Shown here piece by piece: positions 14,245 to 28,277 of a stretch of DNA of 64,000 nt. A program made the position numbers and the translations under genes. The notes under the pieces were generated by a model that saw only the letters and a program-made list of their open reading frames with translations, searched no databases and was not told where the DNA came from. The stretch is from contig CM037461.1 of NCBI GenBank assembly GCA_021014325.1, positions 13,545,501-13,609,500 of the forward strand, given 5' to 3'. The DNA is from Plazaster borealis (Eukaryota > Echinodermata > Asteroidea > Forcipulatida > Labidiasteridae). Numbering within the stretch: position 1 is the stretch's first letter; every line of letters begins with the position of its first letter.

Positions 14245-17200
14245 GGCGAGATGTTAACATTAAATCTAAAAACCCCATCACAATGTAAAGCATGAAATAA
14301 CGTATTGTCCTCGGAGAGATGTTAACATTAATTTTAATAACCCCAATAAAATTTTAATCATGAAATAACGTATTGTCCTCGGAGAGATGTTAACATTAAA
14401 TGTAAATACGCCAATCACAATGTAAAGCATTAAATAACTTATTGTCCTCGGAGAGATGTTTAAATTAATTTAAATAACCCCATCACAATGTAAAGCATGA
14501 AATAACGTATTGTCCTCGGAGAGATGTTAGCATTAAATTTAAACACCCCCATCACAATGTAAAGCACTAAATAACGTATTGTCCTCGGAGAGATGTTAGC
14601 ATTAAATTTAAATACCCCCATCACAATGTAAAGCATTAAATAACGTATTGTCCTCGGAGAGATGTTAACAATAAATAAATTTAAAAAAACCTATCACAAT
14701 GTAAAGCATGAAATAACGAATTGTCCTTGGAGAGATGTTAGCATTAAATTTAAATACCCCCATCACAATATAAAGCATGAAATAACGTATTGTCCTCGGA
14801 GAGATGTTAACATTAAATTTAAATACCCCAATCACAATGTAAAGCATGAAATAACGTATTGTCCTCGGAGAGATGTTAACATTAAATTTAAATACCCCAA
14901 TCACAATGTAAAGCATGAAATAACGTATTGTCCTCGGAGAGATGTTAACATTAAATTTAAACACCCCCATCACAATGTATAGCATGAAATAATGTATTGT
15001 CCTCGGAGAGATGTTAACATTAAATGTAAATACGCCAATCACAATGTAAAGCATGAAATAACGTATTGTCCTCGGAGAGATGTTGACATTAAATTTAAAC
15101 ACCCCCATCACAATGTAAAGCATGAAATAACGTATTGTCCTCGGAGAGATGTTAACATTAAATGTAAATACGCCAATCACAATGTAAAGCATGAAATAAC
15201 GTATTGTCCTCGGAGAGATGTTTACATTAATTTAAATACCCCCATCACAATGTAAAAGATGAAATAACGTATTGTCCTCGGAGAGATGGTAACATAAAAT
15301 TTAAAACCCCCCATCACAATGTAAAGTATAAAATAACGTATTGTCCTCGGAGAGATGTTAACATTAAATGTAAATACCCCATCACAATGTAAAGCATGAA
15401 ATAACGTATTGTCCTCGGAGAGATGTTAACATTTAATTTAAATACCCCCATCATAATATAAAGCATAAATAACGTATTGTCCTCGGAGAGATGTTAACAT
15501 TAAATTTAAATACCCCAATCACAATGTAAAGCATGAAATAACGTATTGTCCTCGGAGAGATGTTAACATTAAATTTAAATACCCCCATCACAATATAAAG
15601 CATAAATAACGTATTGTCCTCGGAGAGATGTTAACATTAAATTTAAATACCCCAATCACAATGTAAAGCATGAAATAACGTATTGTCCTCGGAGAGATGT
15701 TAACATTAAATTTAAATACCCCAATCACAATGTAAAGCATTAAATAACGTATTGTCCTCGGAGAGATGTTAACATTAAATGTAAATACCCCATCACAGTG
15801 TAAAGCATGAAATAACGTTTTGCCCTCGGAGAGATGTTAACATTAAATTTAAATACCCCCATCACAATCTAAAGCATGAAATAACGTATTGTCCTTGGCG
15901 AGATGTTAACATTAAATCTAAAAACCCCATCACAATGTAAAGCATGAAATAACGTATTGTCCTCGGAGAGATGTTAACATTAAATTTAGACACCCCCATC
16001 ACAATGTAAAGCATGAAATAACGTATTGTCCTCGGAGAGATGTTAACATTAAATGTAAATACCCCAATCACAATGTAAAGCATGAAATAACGTATTGTCC
16101 TCGGAGAGATGTTTACATTAATTTAAATACCCCCATCACAATGTAAAGCATGAAATAACGTATTGTCCTCGGAGAGATGTTAGCATTAAATTTAAACACC
16201 CCATCACAATGTAAAGCACTAAATAACGTATTGTCCTCGGAGAGATGTTAGCATTAAATTTAAATACCCCCATCACAATGTAAAGCATTAAATAACGTAT
16301 TGTCCTCGGAGAGATGTTAACAATAAATTTAAAAAAACCTATAACAATGTAAAGCATGAAATAACGAATTGTCCTTGGAGAGATGTTAGCATTAAATTTA
16401 AATACCCCCATCACAATATGAAGCATGAAATAACGTATTGTCCTCGGAGAGATGTTAACATTAAATTTAAATACCCAAATCACAATGTAAAGCATGAAAT
16501 AACGTATTGTCCTCGGAGAGATGTTAACATTAAATTTAAATACCCCAATCACAATGTAAAGCATGAAATAACGTATTGTCCTCGGAGAGATGTTAACATT
16601 AAATTTAAACACCCCCATCACAATGTAAAGCATGAAATAATGTATTGTCCTCGGAGAGATGTTAACATTAAATGTAAATACGCCAATCACAATGTAAAGC
16701 ATGAAATAACGTATTGTCCTCGGAGAGATGTTAACATTAAATTTAAACACCCCCATCACAATGTAAAGCATGAAATAACGTATTGTCCTCGGAGAGATGT
16801 TAACATTAAATGTAAATACGCCAATCACAATGTAAAGCATGAAATAACGTATTGTCCTCGGAGAGATGTTTACATTAATTTAAATACCCCCATCACAATA
16901 TAAAGCATTAAATAACGTATTGTCCTCGGAGAGATGTTAGCATTAAATTTAAATACCCCCATCACAATGTAAAGGATGAAATAACGTATTGTCCTCAGAT
17001 AGATGTTTACATTAATTTAAATACCCCCATCACAATATAAAGCATGACAAAACGTATTGTCCTCGGAGAGATGTTAACATTAAATTTAATTACCCCCATC
17101 ACAATGTAAAGCATGAAATAACGTATTGTCCTCGGAGAGATGTTAACATTAAATTTAAATACCTCCATCACAATATTAAGCATGAAATAACGTATTGTCC

Positions 17201-20200
17201 TCGGAGAGATGTTAACATTAAATTTAAATACCCCCATCACAATGTAAAAGATAAAATAACGTATTGTCCTCGGAGAGATGTTAACATTAAATTTAAATAC
17301 CCCCATCACAATATAAAGCGTAAATAACGTATTGTCCTCGGAGAGATGTTAGCATTAAATTTAAATACCACCATCACAATGTAAAGGATGAAATAACGTA
17401 TTGTCCTCGGATAGATGTTTACATTAATTTAAATACCCCCATCACAATATAAAGCATGACAAAACGTATTGTCCTCGGAGAGATGTTAACATTAAATTTA
17501 AATACCCCCATCACAATGTAAAGCATGAAATAACGTATTGTCCTCGGAGAGATGTTAACATTAAATTTAAATACCTCCATCACAATATTAAGCATGAAAT
17601 ATCGTGTTGTCCTCAGAGAGATGTTAACATTAAATTTAAATACCCCCATCACAATGTAAAAGATGAAATAACGTATTGTCCTCGGAGAGATGGTAACATA
17701 AAATTTAAAACCCCCCATCACAATGTAAAGTATAAAATAACGTATTGTCCTCGGAGAGATGTTAACATTAAATGTAAATACCCCATCACAATGTAAAGCA
17801 TGAAATAACGTATTGTCCTCGGAGAGATGTTAACATTAAATTTAAATACCCCCATCATAATATAAAGCATAAATAACGTATTGTCCTCGGAGAGATGTTA
17901 ACATTAAATTTAAATACCCCAATCACAATGTAAAGCATGAAATAACGTATTGTCCTCGGAGAGATGTTAACATTAAATTTAAATACCCCCATCACAATAT
18001 AAAGCATAAATAACGTATTGTCCTCGGAGAGATGTTAACATTAAATTTAAATACCCCAATCACAATGTAAAGCATGAAATAACGTATTGTCCTCGCAGAG
18101 ATGTTAACATTAAATTTAAATACCCCCATCCCAATGTAAAGCATAAAATAACGTATTGTCCTCGGAGAGATGTTAACATTAAATGTAAATACCCCATCAC
18201 AGTGTAAAGCATGAAATAACGTTTTGCCCTCGGAGAGATGTTAACATTAAATTTAAATACCCCCATCACAATCTAAAGCATGAAATAACGTATTGTCCTT
18301 GGCGAGATGTTAACATTAAATCTAAAAACCCCATCACAATGTAAAGCATGAAATAACGTATTGTCCTCGGAGAGATGTTAACATTAAATTTAAACACCCC
18401 CATCACAATGTAAAGCATGAAATAACGTATTGTCCTCGGAGAGATGTTAACATTAAATGTAAATACCCCAATCACAATGTAAAGCATGAAATAACGTATT
18501 GTCCTCGGAGAGATGTTTACATTAATTTAAATACCCCCATCACAATGTAAAGCATGAAATAACGTATTGTCCTCGGAGAGATGTTAGCATTAAATTTAAA
18601 CACCCCCATCACAATGTAAAGCACTAAATAACGTATTGTCCTCGGAGAGATGTTAGCATTAAATTTAAATACCCCCATCACAATGTAAAGCATTAAATAA
18701 CGTATTGTCCTCGGAGAGATGGTAACAATAAATAAATAAAAAAAAACCTATCACAATGTAAAGCATGAAATAACGAATTGTCCTTGGAGAGATGTTAGCA
18801 TTAAATTTAAATACCCCCATCACAATATGAAGCATGAAATAACGTATTGTCCTCGGAGAGATGTTAACTTTAAATTTAAATACCCCAATCACAATGTAAA
18901 GCATGAAATAACGTATTGTCCTCGGAGAGATGTTAACATTAAATTTAAATACCCCAATCACAATGTAAAGCATGAAATAACGTATTGTCCTCGGAGAGAT
19001 GTTAACATTAAATTTAAACACCCCCATCACAATGTAAAGCATGAAATAATGTATTGTCCTCGGAGAGATGTTAACATTAAATGTAAATACGCCAATCACA
19101 ATGTAAAGCATGAAATAACGTATTGTCCTCGGAGAGATGTTAACATTAAATTTAAACACCCCCATCACAATGTAAAGCATGAAATAACGTATTGTCCTCG
19201 GAGAGATGTTAACATTAAATGTAAATACGCCAATCACAATGTAAAGCATGAAATAACGTATTTTCCTCGGAGAGATGTTTACATTAATTTAAATACCCCC
19301 ATCACAATATAAAGCATTAAATAACGTATTGTCCTCGGAGAGATGTTAGCATTAAATTTAAATACCCCCATCACAATGTAAAGGATGAAATAACGTATTG
19401 TCCTCGGATAGATGTTTACATTAATTTAAATACCCCCATCACAATATAAAGCATGACAAAACGTATTGTCCTCGGAGAGATGTTAACATTAAATTTAAAT
19501 ACCCCCATCACAATGTAAAGCATGAAATAACGTATTGTCCTCGGAGAGATGTTAACATTAAATTTAAATACCCCCATCACAATGTAAAGCATGAAATAAC
19601 GTATTGTCCTCGGAGAGATGTTAACATTAAATTTAAATACCTCCATCACAATATTAAGCATGAAATAACGTATTGTCCTCGGAGAGATGTTAACATTAAA
19701 TTTAAATACCCCCATCACAATGTAAAAGATGAAATAACGTATTGTCCTCGGAGAGATGTTAACATTAAATTTAAAACCCCCCATCACAATGTAAAGTATA
19801 AAATAACGTATTGTCCTCGGAGAGATGTTAACATTAAATTTAAATACCCCCATCACAATATAAAGCATAAATAACGTATTGTCCTCGGAGAGATGTTAAC
19901 ATTAAATTTAAATACCCCAATCACAATGTAAAGGATGAAATAACGTATTGTCCTTGGAGAGATGTTAACATTAAATTTAAATACCCCCATCATAATATAA
20001 AGCATAAATAACGTATTGTCCTCGGAGAGATGTTAACATTAAATTTAAATACCCCAATCACAATGTAAAGCATGAAATAACGTATTGTCCTCGGAGAGAT
20101 GTTAACATTAAATTTAAATACCCCCATCACAATATAAAGCATGAAATAACGTATTGTCCTCGGAGAGATGTTAACATTAAATTTAAATACCCCAATCACA

Positions 20201-23200
20201 ATGTAAAGCATGAAATAACGTATTGTCCTCGGAGAGATGTTAACATTAAATTTAAATACCCCCATCCCAATGTAAAGCATAAAATAACGTATTGTCCTCG
20301 GAGAGATGTTAACATTAAATGTAAATACCCCATCACAGTGTAAAGCATGAAATAACGTATTGTCCTCGGAGAGATGTTTACATTAATTTAAATACCCCCA
20401 TCACAATGTAAAGCATGAAATAACGTATTGTCCTTGGCGAGATGTTAACATTAAATCTAAAAACCCCATCACAATGTAAAGCATGAAATAACGTATTGTC
20501 CTCGGAGAGATGTTAACATTAAATTTAAACACCCCCATCACAATGTAAAGCATGAAATAACGTATTGTCCTCGGAGAGATGTTAACATTAAATGTAAATA
20601 CCCCAATCACAATGTAAAGCATGAAATAACGTATTGTCCTCGGAGAGATGTTTACATTAATTTAAATACCCCCATCACAATGTAAAGCATGAAATAACGT
20701 ATTGTCCTCGGAGAGATGTTAGCATTAAATTTAAACACCCCCATCACAATGTAAAGCACTAAATAACGTATTGTCCTCGGAGAGATGTTAGCATTAAATT
20801 TAAATACCCCCATCACAATGTAAAGCATTAAATAACGTATTGTCCTCGGAGAGATGTTAACATTAAATTTAAACACCCCCATCACAATGTAAAGCATGAA
20901 ATAACGAATTGTCCTTGGAGAGATGTTAGCATTAAATTTAAATACCCCCATCACAATATGAAGCATGAAATAACGTATTGTCCTCGGAGAGATGTTAACA
21001 TTAAATTTAAATACCCCAATCACAATGTAAAGCATGAAATAACGTATTGTCCTCGGAGAGATGTTAACATTAAATTTAAATACCCCAATCACAACGTAAA
21101 GCATGAAATAACGTATTGTCCTCGGAGAGATGTTAACATTAAATTTAAACACCCTCATCACAATGTAAAGCATGAAATAATGTATTGTCCTCGGAGAGAT
21201 GTTAACATTAAATTTAAATACCCCAATCACAATGTAAAGCATGAAATAACGTATTGTCCTCGGAGAGATGTTAACATTAAATTTAAACACCCCCATCACA
21301 ATGTAAAGCATGAAATAACGTATTGTCCTCGGAGAGATGTTAACATTAAATGTAAATACCCCCATCACAATGTAAAGCATGAAATAACGTATTGTCCTCG
21401 GAGAGATGTTAACATTAAATTTAAATACCCCCATCACAATGTAAAGCATGAAATAACGTATTGTCCTCGGAGAGATGTTAACATTAAATTTAAATACCCC
21501 CATCACAATGTAAAGCATGAAATAACGTATTGTCCTCGGAGAGATGTTAACATTAAATTTAAATACCCCCATCACAATGTAAAGCATGAAATAACGTATT
21601 GTCCTCGGAGAGATGTTAACATTAAATTTAAATACCACCATCACAATATAAAGCATGAAATAACGTATTGTCCTCGGAGAGATGTTAACATTAAATTTAA
21701 ATACCCCAATCACAATGTAAAGCATGAAATAACGTATTGTCCTCGGAGAGATGTTAACATTAAATTTAAATACCCCCATCACAATATAAAGCATGAAATA
21801 ACGTATTGTCCTCGGAGAGATGTTAACATTAAATTTAAATACCCCCATCACAATGTAAAGCATGAAATAACGTATTGTCCTCGGAGAGATGTTAACATTA
21901 AATTTAAATACCCCAATCACAATGTAAAGCATAAAATAACGTATTGTCCTCGGAGAGATGTTAACATTAAATGTAAATACCCCATCACAGTGTAAAGCAT
22001 GAAATAACGTTTTGCCCTCGGAGAGATGTTAACATTAAATTTAAATACCCCCATCACAATCTAAAGCATGAAATAACGTATTGTCCTTGGCGAGATGTTA
22101 ACATTAAATCTAAAAACCCCATCACAATGTAAAGCATGAAATAACGTATTGTCCTCGGAGAGATGTTAACATTAAATTTAAACACCCCCATCACAATGTA
22201 AAGCATGAAATAACGTATTGTCCTCGGAGAGATGTTAACATTAAATGTAAATACCCCAATCACAATGTAAAGCATGAAATAACGTATTGTCCTCGGAGAG
22301 ATGTTTACATTAATTTAAATACCCCCATCACAATGTAAAGCATGAAATAACGTATTGTCCTCGGAGAGATGTTAGCATTAAATTTAAACACCCCCATCAC
22401 AATGTAAAGCACTAAATAACGTATTGTCCTCGGAGAGATGTTAGCATTAAATTTAAATACCCCCATCACAATGTAAAGCATTAAATAACGTATTGTCCTC
22501 GGAGAGATGTTAACAATAAATAAATAAAAAAAAACCTATCACAATGTAAAGCATGAAATAACGAATTGTCCTTGGAGAGATGTTAGCATTAAATTTAAAT
22601 ACCCCCATCACAATATGAAGCATGAAATAACGTATTGTCCTCGGAGAGATGTTAACATTAAATTTAAATACCCCAATCACAATGTAAAGCATGAAATAAC
22701 GTATTGTCCTCGGAGAGATGTTAACATTAAATTTAAATACCCCAATCACAATGTAAAGCATGAAATAACGTATTGTCCTCGGAGAGATGTTAACATTAAA
22801 TTTAAACACCCCCATCACAATGTAAAGCATGAAATAATGTATTGTCCTCGGAGAGATGTTAACATTAAATGTAAATACGCCAATCACAATGTAAAGCATG
22901 AAATAACGTATTGTCCTCGGAGAGATGTTAACATTAAATTTAAACACCCCCATCACAATGTAAAGCATGAAATAACGTATTGTCCTCGGAGAGATGTTAA
23001 CATTAAATGTAAATACGCCAATCACAATGTAAAGCATGAAATAACGTATTGTCCTCGGAGAGATGTTTACATTAATTTAAATACCCCCATCACAATATAA
23101 AGCATTAAATAACGTATTGTCCTCGGAGAGATGTTAGCATTAAATTTAAATACCCCCATCACAATGTAAAGGATGAAATAACGTATTGTCCTCGGATAGA

Positions 23201-24925
23201 TGTTTACATTAATTTAAATACCCCCATCACAATATAAAGCATGACAAAACGTATTGTCCTCGGAGAGATGTTAACATTAAATTTAAATACCCCCATCACA
23301 ATGTAAAGCATGAAATAACGTATTGTCCTCGGAGAGATGTTAACATTAAATTTAAATACCTCCATCACAATATTAAGCATGAAATAACGTATTGTCCTCG
23401 GAGAGATGTTAACATTAAATTTAAATACCCCCATCACAATGTAAAGCATGAAATAACGTATTGTCCTCGGAGAGATGTTAGCATTAAATTTAAACACCCC
23501 CATCACAATGTAAAGCACTAAATAACGTATTGTCCTCGGAGAGATGTTAGCATTAAATTTAAATACCCCCATCACAATGTAAAGCATGAAATAACGTATT
23601 GTCCTTGGAGAGATGTTAGCATTAAATTTAAATACCCCCATCACAATATGAAGCATGAAATAACGTATTGTCCTCGGACAGATGTTAACATTAAATTTAA
23701 ATACCCCCATCACAATGTAAAGCATGAAATAACGTATTGTCCTCGGAGAGATGTTAACATTAAATTTAAATACCTCCATCACAATATTAAGCATGAAATA
23801 ACGTATTGTCCTCGGAGAGATGTTAACATTAAATTTAAATACCCCCATCACAATGTAAAAGATGAAATAACGTATTGTCCTCGGAGAGATGGTAACATAA
23901 AATTTAAAACCCCCCATCACAATGTAAAGTATAAAATAACGTATTGTCCTCGGAGAGATGTTAACATTAAATGTAAATACCCCATCACAATGTAAAGCAT
24001 GAAATAACGTATTGTCCTCGGAGAGATGTTAACATTAAATTTAAATACCCCCATCATAATATAAAGCATAAATAACGTATTGTCCTCGGAGAGATGTTAA
24101 CATTAAATTTAAATACCCCAATCACAATGTAAAGCATGAAATAACGTATTGTCCTCGGAGAGATGTTAACATTAAATTTAAATACCCCCATCACAATATA
24201 AAGCATAAATAACGTATTGTCCTCGGAGAGATGTTAACATTAAATTTAAATACCCCAATCACAATGTAAAGCATGAAATAACGTATTGTCCTCGCAGAGA
24301 TGTTAACATTAAATTTAAATACCCCCATCCCAATGTAAAGCATAAAATAACGTATTGTCCTCGGAGAGATGTTAACATTAAATGTAAATACCCCATCACA
24401 GTGTAAAGCATGAAATAACGTTTTGCCCTCGGAGAGATGTTAACATTAAATTTAAATACCCCCATCACAATCTAAAGCATGAAATAACGTATTGTCCTTG
24501 GCGAGATGTTAACATTAAATCTAGAAACCCCATCACAATGTAAAGCATGAAATAACGTATTGTCCTCGGAGAGATGTTAACATTAAATTTAAACACCCCC
24601 ATCACAATGTAAAGCATGAAATAACGTATTGTCCTCGGAGAGATGTTAACATTAAATGTAAATACCCCAATCACAATGTAAAGCATGAAATAACGTATTG
24701 TCCTCGGAGAGATGTTTACATTAATTTAAATACCCCCATCACAATGTAAAGCATGAAATAACGTATTGTCCTCGGAGAGATGTTAGCATTAAATTTAAAC
24801 ACCCCCATCACAATGTAAAGCACTAAATAACGTATTGTCCTCGGAGAGATGTTAGCATTAAATTTAAATACCCCCATCACAATGTAAAGCATTAAATAAC
24901 GTATTGTCCTCGGAGAGATGTTAAC
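14245..24925 (+). repeat. Long higher-order modules (about 1.65 and 2.41 kb)
   Basis: Two marker monomers recur at matching long spacings. The cttggcgag form lies near 14245, 15893, 18298, 20430, 22084 and 24499. The A-rich aacaataaat form lies near 14670, 16320, 18725, 22510 and 24925. Spacings of about 1650 bp (24 monomers) and 2405-2415 bp (35 monomers) repeat. The two markers keep a constant offset of about 425 bp, so whole multi-kilobase modules have been copied. One module (20430-22084) lacks the A-rich marker. Confidence 0.82.
20652..21932 (+). repeat. Locally homogenised satellite segment
   Basis: Within the array this segment keeps a strict 69-bp phase for about 18 monomers with few length changes, so a 426-codon minus-strand frame stays open. 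Neighbouring segments are broken every 3-7 monomers by 68-bp or deleted variants. It replaces part of the long module: the A-rich marker expected near 20850 is absent. Recent local amplification or gene conversion is the likely cause (inference). Confidence 0.7.
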
Positions 24926-26612
24926 AATAAATAAATAAAAAAAACCTATCACAATGTAAAGCATGAAATAACGAATTGTCCTTGGAGAGATGTTAGCATT
25001 AAATTTAAATACCCCCATCACAATATGAAGCATGAAATAACGTATTGTCCTCGGAGAGATGTTAACATTAAATTTAAATACCCCAATCACAATGTAAAGC
25101 ATGAAATAACGTATTGTCCTCGGAGAGATGTTAACATTAAATTTAAATACCCCAATCACAATGTAAAGCATGAAATAACGTATTGTCCTCGGAGAGATGT
25201 TAACATTAAATTTAAACACCCTCATCACAATGTAAAGCATGAAATAATGTATTGTCCTCGGAGAGATGTTAACATTAAATGTAAATACGCCAATCACAAT
25301 GTAAAGCATGAAATAACGTATTGTCCTCGGAGAGATGTTAACATTAAATTTAAACACCCCCATCACAATGTAAAGCATGAAATAACGTATTGTCCTCGGA
25401 GAGATGTTAACATTAAATGTAAATACGCCAATCACAATGTAAAGCATGAAATAACGTATTTTCCTCGGAGAGATGTTTACATTAATTTAAATACCCCCAT
25501 CACAATATAAAGCATTAAATAACGTATTGTCCTCGGAGAGATGTTAGCATTAAATTTAAATACCCCCATCACAATGTAAAGGATGAAATAACGTATTGTC
25601 CTCGGATAGATGTTTACATTAATTTAAATACCCCCATCACAATATAAAGCATGACAAAACGTATTGTCCTCGGAGAGATGTTAACATTAAATTTAAATAC
25701 CCCATCACAATGTAAAGCATGAAATAACGTATTGTCCTCGGAGAGATGTTAACATTAAATTTAAATACCTCCATCACAATATTAAGCATGAAATAACGTA
25801 TTGTCCTCGGAGAGATGTTAACATTAAATTTAAATACCCCCATCACAATGTAAAGCATGAAATAACGTATTGTCCTCGGAGAGATGTTAGCATTAAATTT
25901 AAACACCCCCATCACAATGTAAAGCACTAAATAACGTATTGTCCTCGGAGAGATGTTAGCATTAAATTTAAATACCCCCATCACAATGTAAAGCATTAAA
26001 TAACGTATTGTCCTCGGAGAGATGTTAACAATAAATAAATAAAAAAAAACCTATCACAATGTAAAGCATGAAATAACGAATTGTCCTTGGAGAGATGTTA
26101 GCATTAAATTTAAATACCCCCATCACAATATGAAGCATGAAATAACGTATTGTCCTCGGACAGATGTTAACATTAAATTTAAATACCCCAATCACAATGT
26201 AAAGCATGAAATAACGTATTGTCCTCGGAGAGATGTTAACATTAAATTTAAATACCCCAGTCACAATGTAAAGCATGAAATAACGTATTGTCCTCGGAGA
26301 GATGTTAACATTAAATTTAAACACCCCCATCACAATGTAAAGCATGAAATAATGTATTGTCCTCGGAGAGATGTTAACATTAAATGTAAATACGCCAATC
26401 ACAATGTAAAGCATGAAATAACGTATTGTCCTCGGAGAGATGTTAACATTAAATTTAAACACCCCCATCACAATGTAAAGCATGAAATAACGTATTGTCC
26501 TCGGAGAGATGTTAACATTAAATGTAAATACCCCAATCACAATGTAAAGCATGAAATAACGTATTGTCCTTGGAGAGATGTTTACATTAAATTTAAATAC
26601 CCCCATCACAAT

Positions 26613-28277
26613 TTAAAGCATGAAATAACGTATTGTCCTCGGAGAGATGTTAACATTAAATTTAAATACCCCCATCACAATGTAAAGGATGAAATAACGT
26701 ATTGTCCTCGGAGAGATGTTAACATTAAATTTAAATACCCCCATCACAATATAAAGCATGACAAAACGTATTGTCCTCGGAGAGATGTTAACATTAAATT
26801 TAAATACCCCCATCACAATGTAAAGCATGAAATAACGTATTGTCCTCGGAGAGATGTTAACATTAAATTTAAATACCTCCATCACAATATTAAGCATGAA
26901 ATAACGTATTGTCCTCGGAGAGATGTTAACATTAAATGTAAATACGCCAATCACAATGTAAAGCATGAAATAACGTATTGTCCTCGGAGAGATGTTAACA
27001 TTAAATTTAAATACCCCCATCACAATGTAAAGCATGAAATAACGTATTGTCCTCGGAGAGATGTTAACATTAAATTTAAATACCCCCATCACAATGTAAA
27101 AGATGAAATAACGTATTGTCCTCGGAGAGATGTTAACATTAAATTTAAATACCCCCATCACAATATTAAGCATGAAATAACGTATTGTCCTCGGAGAGAT
27201 GTTAACATTAAATTTAAATACCCCCATCACAATGTAAAAGATGAAATAACGTATTGTCCTCGGAGAGATGTTAACATTAAATTTAAAACCCCCCATCACA
27301 ATGTAAAGTATAAAATAACGTATTGTCCTCGGAGAGATGTTAACATTAAATTTAAATACCCCCATCACAATATAAAGCATTAAATAACGTATTGTCCTCG
27401 GAGAGATGTTAACATTAAATTTAAATACCCCCATCACAATGTAAAGCATGAAATAACGTATTGTCCTCGGAGAGATGTTAACATTAAATTTAAATACCCC
27501 CATCACAATATAAAGCATGAAATAACGTATTGTCCTCGGAGAGATGTTAACATTAAATTTAAATACCCCCATCACAATGTAAAGCATGAAATAACGTATT
27601 GTCCTCGGAGAGATGTTAACATTAAATTTAAATACCCCCATCACAATGTAAAGCATGAAATAACGTATTGTCCTCGGAGAGATGTTAACATTAAATTTAA
27701 ATACCCCAATCACAATGTAAAGCATGAAATAACGTATTGTCCTCGGAGAGATGTTAACATTAAATTTAAATACCCCCATCACAATGTAAAGCATGAAATA
27801 ACGTATTGTCCTCGGAGAGATGTTAACATTAAATTTAAATACCTCCATCACAATATAAAGCATGAAATAACGTATTGTCCTCGGAGAGATGTTAACATTA
27901 AATTTAAATACCCCCATCACAATGTAAAGCATGAAATAACGTATTGTCCTCGGAGAGATGTTAACATTAAATTTAAATACCCCCATCACAATGTAAAGCA
28001 TGAAATAACGTATTGTCCTCGGAGAGATGTTAACATTAAATTTAAATACCCCAATCACAATGTAAAGCATGAAATAACGTATTGTCCTCGGAGAGATGTT
28101 AACATTAAATTTAAATACGCCCATCACAATGTAAAGCATGAAATAACGTATTGTCCTCGGAGAGATGTTAACATTAAATTTAAACACCCCCATCACAATG
28201 TAAAGCATGAAATAACGTATTGTCCTCGGAGAGATGTTAACATTAAATTTAAATACCCCCATCACAATATAAAGCAT
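26613..28277 (+). repeat. Second homogenised satellite segment
   Basis: About 24 consecutive near-canonical monomers in unbroken 69-bp phase give a 554-codon minus-strand frame, the longest in the window. Most differ only at the C-run, at taccccaatc versus tacccccatc, and at atgtaaagc versus atataaagc. The mixing of variant types differs from the ordered higher-order blocks on either side, consistent with an independent expansion (inference). Confidence 0.7.
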
